Of a stretch of DNA of 64,000 bases, positions 18,451-27,637 are shown one piece after another. Position 1 is the first letter of the stretch. Each line of letters starts with the position of its first letter. Position numbers and translations under genes: made by a program. The notes under the pieces were generated by a model. That model worked only from the letters and a program-made list of their open reading frames with translations. It ran no database searches and had not been told where the DNA came from. Source of the DNA: Spirosoma sordidisoli (GTDB lineage Bacteria; Bacteroidota; Bacteroidia; Cytophagales; Spirosomataceae); NCBI RefSeq assembly GCF_004138325.1, contig NZ_SBLB01000007.1:215947-279946 (forward strand). The letters run 5' to 3'.

Positions 18451-19260
18451 ATGCAAACCGATAAGGTACGCCAGTTTCTCGTTGTGTTCAGTGTCATTAC
18501 GATGATCGTGATGAACTACCTGTCAAACACCCGCGCGTTTGGCGGGATGACCAACGGCGAGATTTCCGATAAATATCACACGCTGATCACCCCGGCCGGG
18601 TACGCCTTCTCGATCTGGGGGCTGATCTTTCTGGGGCTGCTGGCCTTCGCGGTCTATCAGGCGCTTCCGTCGCAGCGGAACAACCCGCGTTTTCGGGCGG
18701 TAGGGTGGCTGGTTGTCATCAACACGCTTTGTAATGCGATCTGGAGTCCGCTGTTTAACAACGAGCTGATCGGCGTGGCTCTGTTTGTGATTTTGGTCAT
18801 GCTCGGCACGGCCACCCTGATCGAGCACCGGCTGCTGGCCCGGCGGCACGTACCGGTTGTATCGGTCGACCCGGACGCTACCCTGCCAGAATCGGCAGCC
18901 ACCGCTACCGAAACCTGGCTGGCCCGTATTCCCTTCTCTATTTATTTCGGCTGGCTAACCGTAGCGACTATTCTTAACGTAGCCGTATTTCTGAAAGCAA
19001 CGGAGTTCAGCCTGCTCAGTCTGAGCGAAGAGACCTGGGCCGTTGCCGTACTAGTTGTGGGGCTGGTCGTTGGGGCCATCGTCTTCAACCGGTTTCGGAG
19101 CATTGCCTATATCCTGGTCTTTGCCTGGGCTTATGCCGCTATCAGCGCCGAGCAGGACGGCTACAGCCAGATCAAACTAATCAGCGGCCTTGGTATAGGC
19201 GTAGCCGTCGGACTAGCCATCCTCGGATTCACCTCCCGCAAAACCCCCGCCTACAGCTGA
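18451..19260 (+). CDS. TspO/MBR-like tryptophan-rich membrane protein
   Basis: 269 residues with about seven or eight hydrophobic segments. A TTG at 18418 would start inside the hairpin, so the ATG at 18451 is preferred. Conserved features of the TspO/MBR group are visible: TPAGYAFSIWGLIFLGL near the N-terminus and NAIWSPLFNNE in the middle. The protein is longer than the five-helix TspO (about 160 residues), as in the extended form common in Bacteroidota. Ligand (porphyrin or other) and physiological role cannot be read from the sequence. Hairpins lie on both sides of the gene. Confidence 0.75.
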   Translation: MQTDKVRQFLVVFSVITMIVMNYLSNTRAFGGMTNGEISDKYHTLITPAGYAFSIWGLIFLGLLAFAVYQALPSQRNNPRFRAVGWLVVINTLCNAIWSPLFNNELIGVALFVILVMLGTATLIEHRLLARRHVPVVSVDPDATLPESAATATETWLARIPFSIYFGWLTVATILNVAVFLKATEFSLLSLSEETWAVAVLVVGLVVGAIVFNRFRSIAYILVFAWAYAAISAEQDGYSQIKLISGLGIGVAVGLAILGFTSRKTPAYS

Positions 19261-19294
19261 CACACCCACGTCCTGCTGCAATTGGCGGCCATAT

Positions 19295-19334
19295 AGAGAC
19301 GCAATCGCACCGGCGCCCCGGCCCTTGCGTCTCT
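19295..19334 (+). terminator. Hairpin after the TspO-like gene
   Basis: 10-bp perfect stem (19295-19304 with 19325-19334) enclosing a GC-rich loop. No T-tract follows. Confidence 0.5.
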
Positions 19335-19411
19335 CGCGTGTCAGCAATTCTGGCGTCAGCAACCAACCCCTCCAGTCATGATTCGGTGTAGCGCCGGCTG
19401 CACGGACCGCT

Positions 19412-19469
19412 AATAAAAAAACCGGTCTTGATTCAGCGTATCGATGAAACGCTGAATCAAGACCGGTTT
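19412..19469 (-). terminator. Intrinsic terminator of the cyclophilin gene
   Basis: 21-bp perfect stem (19419-19439 with 19449-19469) with a 9-base loop. On the minus strand it is followed by a T-run, the classical form. Confidence 0.9.
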
Positions 19470-19494
19470 GGGTAGCACCGGTGGGGTTGACGGA

Positions 19495-19932
19495 TTACTC
19501 TTCCGTTACCGTGATGCTGTTAATTTTATCGCCCTGGCGGATCTGGTCGATTACGTCCAGGCCGTCGACTACCTTACCGAATACCGTATGGTTCCGGTCG
19601 AGGTGTTGCGTGTTCTGGCGGTTGTGGCAGATAAAGAACTGCGAGCCGCCCGTATTCCGCCCCCGGTGGGCCATGCTCAGCACACCCCGGTCGTGGTATT
19701 GGTTGTCGCCGGTTAGTTCGCAATCAATGGAGTAGCCAGGGCCGCCCGCGCCGGTACCGGTCGGGTCGCCCCCCTGAATCATGAAGTTGGGAATAACCCG
19801 ATGAAATATAACGCCATCGTAAAACCCTTTTTTGGCCAGGGTAATAAAGTTTTCGACTGTTTTGGGCGCGTCTTTCTCGAAAAACTCGATAGTCATCGTG
19901 CCCTTGTCGGTGTTCATCTGTGCCTTCGGCAT
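19495..19932 (-). CDS. Peptidyl-prolyl cis-trans isomerase, cyclophilin type
   Basis: 145 residues from the ATG at 19932. An upstream ATG at 19959 adds nine residues not typical of the family. The cyclophilin core is complete: VIFHRVIPNFMIQGGDPTGTG carries the catalytic Arg and the Phe/Met/Gln pocket, and GSQFFI follows. There is no signal peptide, so this is a cytoplasmic enzyme that speeds proline isomerisation during folding. Short bacterial form without extra domains. Single gene with its own terminator. Confidence 0.95.
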   Translation of the reverse strand: MPKAQMNTDKGTMTIEFFEKDAPKTVENFITLAKKGFYDGVIFHRVIPNFMIQGGDPTGTGAGGPGYSIDCELTGDNQYHDRGVLSMAHRGRNTGGSQFFICHNRQNTQHLDRNHTVFGKVVDGLDVIDQIRQGDKINSITVTEE

Positions 19933-20133
19933 GATCGAAATTGGTTTTGTTCGGATCACAAAGGTACGGCTCGCGGCTGGTTTCCGCTATTTGCAGGCAA
20001 TAGTGGTCTACCGCAATTAATTCTTCTGATTGTGCAATTATAAGTGATTGACTTTTAGGGCATATTAGTGCTAACTTGCCCCTTCTCAGCCTACTAGGAT
20101 AGCTCTTGTCTTTTGTTATTCTAAAAACTGTTC

Positions 20134-20163
20134 AATTCTACTCATGGTCCTTTGAGTAGAATT
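20134..20163 (+). promoter_or_regulatory. Inverted repeat upstream of the RND operon, possible operator or terminator
   Basis: Perfect 11-bp arms (20134-20144 and 20153-20163) separated by 8 bases, starting 73 bases before the RND ATG and followed by a T-rich stretch (20171-20177). It could be a regulator-binding dyad for efflux control or a hairpin attenuator. Confidence 0.45.
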
Positions 20164-20206
20164 AACCGCCTTTTTTTCTTGTAGTGTTCGTATTGCCTGC
20201 CTTGCC

Positions 20207-23200
20207 ATGTGGATTGTCCGCTTAGCGTTAGAGAAAAAATATACCATCGCCGTCATGGCGTTGCTGATTCTGATTATGGGCGGTCTGTCGATCGTGCAGA
20301 TGCCCACAGATATCTTTCCGCGTATAAACATACCCGTTGTATCGGTCCTCTGGGGTTATAACGGCCTGTCTACGAACGAAATGGAGAAGATGGTGACCAA
20401 CTTCTCCGAAACCTCCATCATCAACAACGTCAGCGACATACAGCGGGTCGAATCGCAAACCTACAACGGTACGGCTGCCATCAAGCTGTACTTTCAGCCC
20501 ACCGTCAGGATCGAAGAAGCCATTGCGCAGGTGACGGCCATTTCGCAGACGATTCTGACCCGGATGCCGCCCGGTACGCAGCCTCCGCTGATTGTTCGGT
20601 ATAACGCTACCGATGCGCCGGTGCTGCAGCTGGGCCTGTCGTCGGATAGCCTGACCGAACCGCAGATCACCGACTATGCCCAGACGCGCGTTCGGCCGCA
20701 GATCGCCACGGTACAGGGCGCCCGGCTGTCGCAGGCGTTTGGCGGCAAAACCCGGCAGATCATGGTCGATCTGGAGCCGGAGCGCATGATCGCCTACAAC
20801 GTAACGCCCGAAGAAGTGCTCAACGCGGTCAGCGTTCAGAACCTGACCCTGCCCAGCGGGGCGCTGCGGGTAGCCGACCGCGAATATAACATCCGACTCA
20901 ACTCCAAACCCGACGCCGTTGCCACGCTCAACGACGTACCGATCAAGGTAGTAGGCGGCACGACCGTGCACATGCGCGATGTAGCCAACGTACACGACGG
21001 ATCGGCGGTGCAGGCCAACATCGTGAAACAGGACGGCAGCAAAGGGGTACTGATGAGCCTGGTGAAAACCGGTAATGCATCGACCACGCAGATCGTTGAC
21101 CGCATCCGGAACCAGATTCTGCCTACGGTGCGGGCGGCTGCTCCCCCGGGCCTGCGGATCGAAGAGCTGTTCGATCAGTCGGTGTTTGTGCGGGCCTCTA
21201 TCCACGGGGTTGTCGTTGAAGGCATTATAGCCGCGCTGCTGACAGCCGCCATGATTCTGCTGTTCCTGGGCAGCTGGCGCAGTACGCTGATCGTGGCGAT
21301 CTCCATTCCGCTTTCGATCCTTTCGTCGCTGATCGCGCTGTATCTGCTGGGCGAAACGCTCAATATCCAGACCCTGGGCGGGCTGGCGCTGGCCATCGGT
21401 ATTCTGGTCGACGACGCCACAGTAACGATCGAAAATATTCACCGCAACGAGGAGCTGGGCATGCCGCTTCGCCAGGCTATTCTGGAGGGGGCTCAGCAAA
21501 TTGCGACGCCCACCCTGGTCTCGACCCTGACGATTTGTATCGTATTCACATCGGTGCTGTTTCTGGAAGGGCCGGCGCGGTTTCTGTTCGGGCCACTGGC
21601 CGAGGCCGTCGTCTTTGCCATGCTGGCGTCGTACGTGCTGTCGAGAACGCTCGTTCCCATGCTCGCTGATCTGATGCTGCGGAGCGAAGGCCACAGTGCC
21701 GGTCATGCGCCCCGCCCCAACTCGCTGTACGCGCGGTTCAACCGGGGGTTCGACCGGTTTCAGGCCCGGTACATGCGGGCGCTGGAATGGGCGCTGAACA
21801 GCCGCCGATCCGTTTTCGTCGTGTTTCTGGGCGTTGTGGCGTTCACCGCCGTCATGGTGCCGTTTGTTGGGCGTGACTTCTTTCCGCGTGTCGATGCCGG
21901 TCAGATCAAGCTTCACATGCGGGCGCCGGCCGGTACGCGACTCGAAGCAACCGAGCAGGTGGCGGCCCAGACCGCCGACATCGTTCGCGACATCATTCCG
22001 GAAGACGAAGTGGGCTCGATCATCAGCAACATCGGCCTGACCTCCGAGCGGTACAACTTTATCTTTACCGACAACTCGTCGCTCGGCGCGGCCGACGCCG
22101 AACTGCTTATCTCGCTGACCGACGACCGCTCGCGCCCGACCGACGAGTACGTGCGTGAACTGCGGAACCGGCTGCGCGACGAGATGCCCGAGGTGACGTA
22201 TTTCTTCCTGCCTGCCGATATCGTGAGCCAGATTCTGAACTTCGGGCTTACCTCGGCCATTGATGTGCAGGTGTCGGGCTTCGACCGGGTCAACAATCTG
22301 CGCGTAGCCCGCGACCTCCGCGATCGGATTGCGCAGGTGCCGGGGGCCGTGGACGTACACCTGCATCAGGTGCTGGACGCGCCCGAACTGTTTCTGGATA
22401 TTGACCGGGAGCGGGCGGCCCAGTTCGGCCTGACCGAGCAGCGCGTGGCCACAAACATGAACATTTCGCTGAGCGGTTCCGGGCAGACGCGGCCTAACTT
22501 CTGGTCCGATCCGGTTACGGGTTTTCCATATATCATTGCCGTACAGACGCCCCCCTACAAACTGGACTCCTACGAGAAACTGCTCCGAACGCCCATCGTG
22601 CCGGGGCAGGCCACCGGGTCGGTCAGTCCGCAGCTGCTGAGCAACGTCACGACCGTGAAACGCTCAACCACGCCCGTCATCATTAACCGCGTTAACACCC
22701 AGCCGACCTACGACGTTTATGCGGCCGTTGAGCGGACAGACTTGGGGTCGGTGGCCAAGGAACTCAACAAGCTGGCCGCCGAATACCGGGAGCAGCTGAA
22801 GCCCGGTAACGTAATTTCCATACGCGGCCAGGTCGAAAGTATGGAAAGCGCCTTTACCCGGCTGGGTTTAGGGATTGTCTTTGCCGCGCTGCTGGTGTAC
22901 CTGCTGATGGTTGTCAACTTCCAGTCGTTCCGGTATCCGTTCATCATCATTACGGCCCTGCCGGGGGCGTTGTGTGGCATGGTCTGGATGCTGTTCCTGA
23001 CCGGTACGACCTTCAGCATTCCGTCGCTGATGGGCGCTATCATGAGTGTGGGCGTGGCGACGGCCAATAGTATCCTGCTGGTCAGCTTCGCTAAAGATCA
23101 CCTGCCCGAAGTAGGGGGCAGCGCCTACGAAGCCGCGCTCGAAGCGGGCCGTACCCGGCTGCGGCCCATCCTGATGACGGCCATAGCCATGATCATCGGG

Positions 23201-23368
23201 ATGCTGCCGATGTCGCTGGGGCTGGGCGAGGGGGGCGAACAGAACGCACCGCTGGGCCGGGCCGTCATTGGCGGGCTGCTGCTGGCTACGTTCACGACGC
23301 TGCTGTTCGTGCCGGTCGTATTCAGCTACCTCGCTCGCGAAAAAAATCAAAAACCCCAAAACGCCTGA
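20207..23368 (+). CDS. RND efflux transporter permease subunit (AcrB/MexB type)
   Basis: 1053 residues, the size of a proton-driven RND pump. The first membrane helix is near residues 9-28 (IAVMALLILIMGGL). Two large periplasmic loops and two six-helix groups follow. The proton-relay Asp pair is in GILVDDATVTIENI within helix 4, and the paired repeat in the second half has VGVATANSILLVSFA. The periplasmic loop starts with MPTDIFPRINIPVVSVLWGY, usual for the family. It works with the adaptor at 23733 and the outer-membrane channel at 24830 to expel hydrophobic compounds. The order permease first, adaptor second is less common, and a DUF952 gene sits between them. Confidence 0.96.
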   Translation: MWIVRLALEKKYTIAVMALLILIMGGLSIVQMPTDIFPRINIPVVSVLWGYNGLSTNEMEKMVTNFSETSIINNVSDIQRVESQTYNGTAAIKLYFQPTVRIEEAIAQVTAISQTILTRMPPGTQPPLIVRYNATDAPVLQLGLSSDSLTEPQITDYAQTRVRPQIATVQGARLSQAFGGKTRQIMVDLEPERMIAYNVTPEEVLNAVSVQNLTLPSGALRVADREYNIRLNSKPDAVATLNDVPIKVVGGTTVHMRDVANVHDGSAVQANIVKQDGSKGVLMSLVKTGNASTTQIVDRIRNQILPTVRAAAPPGLRIEELFDQSVFVRASIHGVVVEGIIAALLTAAMILLFLGSWRSTLIVAISIPLSILSSLIALYLLGETLNIQTLGGLALAIGILVDDATVTIENIHRNEELGMPLRQAILEGAQQIATPTLVSTLTICIVFTSVLFLEGPARFLFGPLAEAVVFAMLASYVLSRTLVPMLADLMLRSEGHSAGHAPRPNSLYARFNRGFDRFQARYMRALEWALNSRRSVFVVFLGVVAFTAVMVPFVGRDFFPRVDAGQIKLHMRAPAGTRLEATEQVAAQTADIVRDIIPEDEVGSIISNIGLTSERYNFIFTDNSSLGAADAELLISLTDDRSRPTDEYVRELRNRLRDEMPEVTYFFLPADIVSQILNFGLTSAIDVQVSGFDRVNNLRVARDLRDRIAQVPGAVDVHLHQVLDAPELFLDIDRERAAQFGLTEQRVATNMNISLSGSGQTRPNFWSDPVTGFPYIIAVQTPPYKLDSYEKLLRTPIVPGQATGSVSPQLLSNVTTVKRSTTPVIINRVNTQPTYDVYAAVERTDLGSVAKELNKLAAEYREQLKPGNVISIRGQVESMESAFTRLGLGIVFAALLVYLLMVVNFQSFRYPFIIITALPGALCGMVWMLFLTGTTFSIPSLMGAIMSVGVATANSILLVSFAKDHLPEVGGSAYEAALEAGRTRLRPILMTAIAMIIGMLPMSLGLGEGGEQNAPLGRAVIGGLLLATFTTLLFVPVVFSYLAREKNQKPQNA

Positions 23369-23679
23369 TGATTTACCATGTCGTGACGGCCATGGACTGG
23401 ACGCGCCAACAGGACGCGCCCGTCTATGAAGCCGCTAGTTTACAGACCGAAGGATTCATTCATCTGTCGACCCGGGAGCAGGTAGCCGGCGTGCTGGAGC
23501 GCTATTACCAGAACGTACCGGATCTGTTGCTGCTGCAGGTCGACGAAAGCCGGCTGACCCACGAGCTGAAGTACGAAGCGGCTACGAACAACGAACTATT
23601 TCCGCATCTATACGGCCCGCTCAATAAAGAGGCCATCGTATCTATCGATTCAGTAAATAACAACGGCGTTGCCGCATAA
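23368..23679 (+). CDS. DUF952 family protein
   Basis: 103 residues. The ATG shares one base with the stop of the permease gene (TGATG), showing translational coupling. DUF952 signatures: YHVVTAMDW at the N-terminus, EGFIHLSTREQV, LLLLQVDESRL, and FPHLYGPLNKEAIV near the end. It is a small cytoplasmic protein of unknown biochemical role. Its placement inside an efflux operon between permease and adaptor genes is unusual and suggests co-expression, not necessarily a direct role in transport. Confidence 0.9.
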   Translation: MIYHVVTAMDWTRQQDAPVYEAASLQTEGFIHLSTREQVAGVLERYYQNVPDLLLLQVDESRLTHELKYEAATNNELFPHLYGPLNKEAIVSIDSVNNNGVAA

Positions 23680-23732
23680 ACGGCCAGCCCGGTCATGCGG
23701 ATTCGACGCGTTGTTCCTTTATTTATTAACCT

Positions 23733-24833
23733 ATGAAACTAGTTAAAGTACTTATTCCGCTTGCGCTGCTGATTGCGGTATTCGTGTTTTTCGGCGTGCT
23801 GCCCCGCATCCGGAACGCGCAGGAATTAAAGGCCGAGGCCAGTGCCGAACGCAATCGGGAGCCGGTTGTCAACGCCGTTCCGCTGAAACAGGCTTCGGAT
23901 ACCAGTTCGCTAACATTGCCAGGCCAGATTCAGCCGTTCCGCCAAACCCCGCTCTTTGCCCGCACGCAGGGGTTCCTGCGCCGTTGGTACGTCGATATCG
24001 GCGCTCAGGTGAAACAGGGTCAGCTGCTGGCTACCATCGATGTGCCCGAGCTGGAGCAGGACATTGCCCGCGCCCAGGCCGATCAGCAGCTGGCGCAGGC
24101 CAATCTCGACCGTCTGAAGAGCGTTCAGCTGCCCGGCGCCATCTCGAAGCAGGACATCGATACGCGCCAGTCGGGGGTAGCCGTGGCGCAGGCGAACCTT
24201 CGGCGGCTTCAGGCTCTCAAGGCTCTGCAACAGATTCACGCGCCGTTTTCGGGCGTAATTACCAGCCGTAATGCAGAAGTTGGGAATCTGGTATCGCCCG
24301 GCTCGGGCCAGCCCCTGTTCACCCTGTCGGAGCTGGGTTCGCTGCGCGTATTCGTCGATGTTCCCCAGACGTATTACCAGTACATGAAAGTAGGCACCCC
24401 GGCCACGGTGGTCGTGCCTGAGCTGAAGAACCGGCGGCTGGTCGGCAAAGTGGTCCGGACCTCAGGAACACTGCGAAACGAGTCGCGCACGCTGCTGACC
24501 GAGGTACTGATTCCCAATCCGGGGAACGAAATTCCGTCTGGCCTCTACAGTTCGGTGCATTTCGACCTGATTGCGGCCAACGCGCCCGTGCTGATACCCG
24601 CCAATGCCCTCCAAATGACTCCGCAGGGACCCCGGGTCGTGATCGTAGGCACCGATCAGCGGGTAAAATTCGTGCCCATTACGCTGGGACGCGACTACGG
24701 TACCACGATAGAGGTAACCGATGGACTCACCGGTCAGGAGCGCGTGGTAACGAACCCCAACGATCGGCTACGTGATGGCCAGCGCGTTCGACTTCGTAAG
24801 CCTATAGCCGAAAAAACCGTGGCACAACGATGA
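23733..24833 (+). CDS. RND efflux periplasmic adaptor (HlyD/MFP family)
   Basis: 366 residues. An N-terminal hydrophobic helix (residues 6-26) anchors the protein in the inner membrane; there is no lipobox. Next come the first biotinyl-lipoyl half (TQGFLRRWYVDIGAQVKQGQLLATID), a coiled-coil hairpin (about 105-155), the second lipoyl half (IHAPFSGVITSRNAEVGNLV), and the beta-barrel and membrane-proximal domains. The adaptor bridges the permease and the TolC-type channel. It overlaps the outer-membrane gene by 4 bases (ATGA). Confidence 0.95.
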   Translation: MKLVKVLIPLALLIAVFVFFGVLPRIRNAQELKAEASAERNREPVVNAVPLKQASDTSSLTLPGQIQPFRQTPLFARTQGFLRRWYVDIGAQVKQGQLLATIDVPELEQDIARAQADQQLAQANLDRLKSVQLPGAISKQDIDTRQSGVAVAQANLRRLQALKALQQIHAPFSGVITSRNAEVGNLVSPGSGQPLFTLSELGSLRVFVDVPQTYYQYMKVGTPATVVVPELKNRRLVGKVVRTSGTLRNESRTLLTEVLIPNPGNEIPSGLYSSVHFDLIAANAPVLIPANALQMTPQGPRVVIVGTDQRVKFVPITLGRDYGTTIEVTDGLTGQERVVTNPNDRLRDGQRVRLRKPIAEKTVAQR

Positions 24834-26302
24834 AAAAACGTATACTTGTCAGTAGCTGGCTGATGGCCTGCGGGCTGGTAGCTGGCGCGCAGACCGTACC
24901 ACTGAGCGCGCCGGGCGGGGCCGTCACCGTTCAGCCCGGATCTGGCCAGAGTCAGCCATCGGCGCCGGGTACCGGACCTTCGGCATCCGGTACAGCCGCT
25001 TCGCAGACGCCTATTCCGGCGCCTTCGGTGCCCGAGTTGTTTGTCAACGGGTTTGGCCGGTTTGCTGATCCGACCCTTGAATCGCTGATTCAGCTGGGGC
25101 TAACCAACAGCCCTAACCTGCGGGCGGCACTGAGCCGACTCGAAGAAGCCCGCGTTCGGGTTCGGGTGGCGCAATCGTTCCTGCTGCCATCGATCCGCAG
25201 TTCGGCATTGATTACCACGCAAAGCCTGTCGGAACACCGGCCCATCGCTATTCCGACGGCCAGCGAGAGCCTGCCCCGGTTTCAGCTGAATACGTTTCAG
25301 CTCTTACCCATCGATGCTACCTATGAACTCGACCTCTTCCGGCGAATTCGCGGGGGCGTTCGGGTGGCTGATTTGCAGGCGCAGGCGTCCGATGCCGATT
25401 ACCGGGCTTTCCGGCTGTCGCTGGCGTCGGACATTGCCCGAACGTACCTGCTGATTCGGGGTAACGACGCCGAACAGGTGGTATTCCGGCGCAATATCCA
25501 GTTTCGGGATACGACCCTCTCTATCATTCGCGAACGGTTTCGGGTCGGGTTGATCAATCAGCTCGACGTACAGCGGGCCGAAACGGATTATGCTGGCCTG
25601 CAGGTGACGCTCAAAGGGCTGCAACGCGCCCGGGTCGAACTGGTAAATGGACTGGCTCAGCTGTGCGCTCAGGACCCCGCAACGTTTACCGTAGCCCCCG
25701 GCCCGCTTCCCGCCGGCCCACAGTTTCCGTATACGGGCGTATCGATCGAGCAGCTACAGCGTCGGCCCGATCTGCAGGGCTCCGACCGGCAAATTCAGCT
25801 GGCCGGGGCGCAGATTGCGGTACAGCAGGCTACTACCCGGCCCCGGGTCAACCTGGTGGGGTCTGGGGGACTGTTGTCCGGCCGGATCGGTGCCTGGCTC
25901 GTACCGACGAGCGCCACCTACCTGGTAGGGGTGAACGCATCGGTACCGCTCTACGAGGGCCACCGCAACCGTGAACTCGTTTCGCTCTCGAGACAACAGG
26001 CGCAAACCAGTCAGCAGGTATACCAGCAGCAGCTACAGCTGGCCCAGCGAGAAGCCGAAACGGCGCTGGATAACCTGACCCTGCTTCGCGAACAAATCGA
26101 CCTTCAGAATCAGACCCTTACACTGGCCCGTCGAACCGAGCAGTACAATCGCGAGTTATACCTGAAAGGACTAACGACGTACCTGGATGTACTGGACGCA
26201 CAACGCACTATTCTGGGGGCCGAGCAGCAACTGGTTCAGCTTCGCAGTCAGGAAGCGCAGTTTATCGTGGCCTTGTTGCGGGCTACCGGTGGCGACTGGT
26301 AA
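24830..26302 (+). CDS. TolC/NodT-family outer membrane efflux protein
   Basis: 490 residues. Signal peptide about residues 1-21 (ends VAGAQ). A low-complexity linker rich in Pro, Ser and Gly (about 25-65) comes before the channel domain, an unusual addition. Two internally homologous outer-membrane efflux repeats follow, the second beginning near IEQLQRRPDLQGSDRQIQLAGAQ. Long heptad-like helices and the SVPLYEGHRNRE strand are typical. No lipobox, unlike many NodT proteins. It forms the exit duct for the RND pump encoded just upstream. Confidence 0.95.
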   Translation: MKKRILVSSWLMACGLVAGAQTVPLSAPGGAVTVQPGSGQSQPSAPGTGPSASGTAASQTPIPAPSVPELFVNGFGRFADPTLESLIQLGLTNSPNLRAALSRLEEARVRVRVAQSFLLPSIRSSALITTQSLSEHRPIAIPTASESLPRFQLNTFQLLPIDATYELDLFRRIRGGVRVADLQAQASDADYRAFRLSLASDIARTYLLIRGNDAEQVVFRRNIQFRDTTLSIIRERFRVGLINQLDVQRAETDYAGLQVTLKGLQRARVELVNGLAQLCAQDPATFTVAPGPLPAGPQFPYTGVSIEQLQRRPDLQGSDRQIQLAGAQIAVQQATTRPRVNLVGSGGLLSGRIGAWLVPTSATYLVGVNASVPLYEGHRNRELVSLSRQQAQTSQQVYQQQLQLAQREAETALDNLTLLREQIDLQNQTLTLARRTEQYNRELYLKGLTTYLDVLDAQRTILGAEQQLVQLRSQEAQFIVALLRATGGDW

Positions 26303-26444
26303 ATGGACTTCCAGCTATATAGAAATTGGATAGTATATTTACTTAAGGCATATAATCTGTTGATACCATAAACTTTTGCGGAGCAAATCCATAAGATTTG
26401 GCAACTTTGTGGCCGCATCACTTCAAGTTGATTTTATCGTTACA

Positions 26445-27521
26445 ATGAATCATACCTATGTCATCATTATGGCGGGGGGCGTCGGGACGCGGTTCTGGCC
26501 CTTTAGCCGAACGAGTTACCCGAAGCAGTTCCATGACGTACTTGGTACGGGCCGTACACTGCTCCAGCAAACTGCCGACCGTTTCGACGGTATCTGTCCT
26601 TCCGAAAATATTTTCATCGTTACCAGTTCGCTCTACAAAAATCTTTGTCAGCAGCAGCTCCCGCAGCTCTCCGACGATCAGGTCCTGTGCGAACCGATAG
26701 CCCGCAATACGGCCCCCTGTATTGCCTACGCCTGCTACAAGATTGCCCAGCGCGACCCCGAAGCCAACATCGTTGTTGCCCCGGCCGATCACATCATTCT
26801 GAAACAGGACGATTTTCAGCGGACCATCCGCACGGCCCTGGCGGCTACCCAGGATCAGGACATTCTGGTTACGCTGGGTATTCAGCCCAGCCGTCCGGAT
26901 ACGGGCTACGGCTATATCCAGTACATTCCGGCCGCCAACACCGAGCAGGCGCCGTTGCGGGTAAAAACCTTTACCGAAAAACCCCATCTCGAACTGGCCC
27001 GTCAGTTTCTGGAAAGCGGTGAGTTTGTCTGGAACGCCGGTATCTTCGTCTGGAACGTACAGGCGATCATCCGCGCGTTCGAAGCGTACCTGCCCGAGGT
27101 GGCCGAAATCTTTGAAGAAGGGCGCAGCGCCTATTATACGGACCACGAAGCCGCTTTTGTCGATAAAGCCTATTCGCTCACCAAGAGCGTTTCGATCGAT
27201 AACGGCGTGATGGAGAAAGCCGACAACGTATACGTCGTTCTGAGCGATTTCGGCTGGTCGGACCTGGGTACCTGGAAATCGCTGTACGAAGTCTCGGACA
27301 AGAACGATGACCTGAACGTGATCGACGGCCACATCATGCTGTACGACACGAAAAACTGCATCATCAAGACCCCGAAAGACCGGCTCGTGGTCGTCAATGG
27401 GCTGGATGGCTTCATCGTGGCCGAGTACGACAACGTACTGATGATCTGTCGCAAGGAAGAAGAACAGAAGGTCAAAGCGTTCGTGGCCGATGCCAAAGAA
27501 CGTGGCGCAGAATTTGTATAG
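26445..27521 (+). CDS. manC: Mannose-1-phosphate guanylyltransferase
   Basis: 358 residues from the ATG at 26445. The frame opens at 26376, but the family starts right before the nucleotidyl-transferase signature MAGGVGTRFWPFSRTSYPKQ. Further motifs: CEPIARNTAPCIAYA, FTEKPHLELAR, FVWNAGIFVW, and VSIDNGVMEKADNVYVV. It makes GDP-mannose from GTP and mannose-1-phosphate. The C-terminal isomerase domain of bifunctional enzymes is absent. GDP-mannose is a likely precursor for the glycan blocks of this window, though the gene stands alone with its own terminator. Confidence 0.95.
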   Translation: MNHTYVIIMAGGVGTRFWPFSRTSYPKQFHDVLGTGRTLLQQTADRFDGICPSENIFIVTSSLYKNLCQQQLPQLSDDQVLCEPIARNTAPCIAYACYKIAQRDPEANIVVAPADHIILKQDDFQRTIRTALAATQDQDILVTLGIQPSRPDTGYGYIQYIPAANTEQAPLRVKTFTEKPHLELARQFLESGEFVWNAGIFVWNVQAIIRAFEAYLPEVAEIFEEGRSAYYTDHEAAFVDKAYSLTKSVSIDNGVMEKADNVYVVLSDFGWSDLGTWKSLYEVSDKNDDLNVIDGHIMLYDTKNCIIKTPKDRLVVVNGLDGFIVAEYDNVLMICRKEEEQKVKAFVADAKERGAEFV

Positions 27522-27542
27522 ACCCGCCTGAGGCCGGTGCAG

Positions 27543-27574
27543 AAAAAGGTACGGCTCCGGGTCGTACCTTTTTT
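27543..27574 (+). terminator. Intrinsic terminator of manC
   Basis: 11-bp perfect stem (27543-27553 with 27563-27573) whose right arm ends in a T-run. Confidence 0.9.
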
Positions 27575-27637
27575 GCGTGCTGTAGCGTTATGCCTACGCT
27601 GAACAACGTCCGAAAAAGTCCAAACTAGCGTGTTTCT

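Noticed and set aside
26376-26444. N-terminal extension of the mannose-1-phosphate guanylyltransferase
   Set aside because: The nucleotidyltransferase motif begins just after the ATG at 26445, and the extension has no family similarity.
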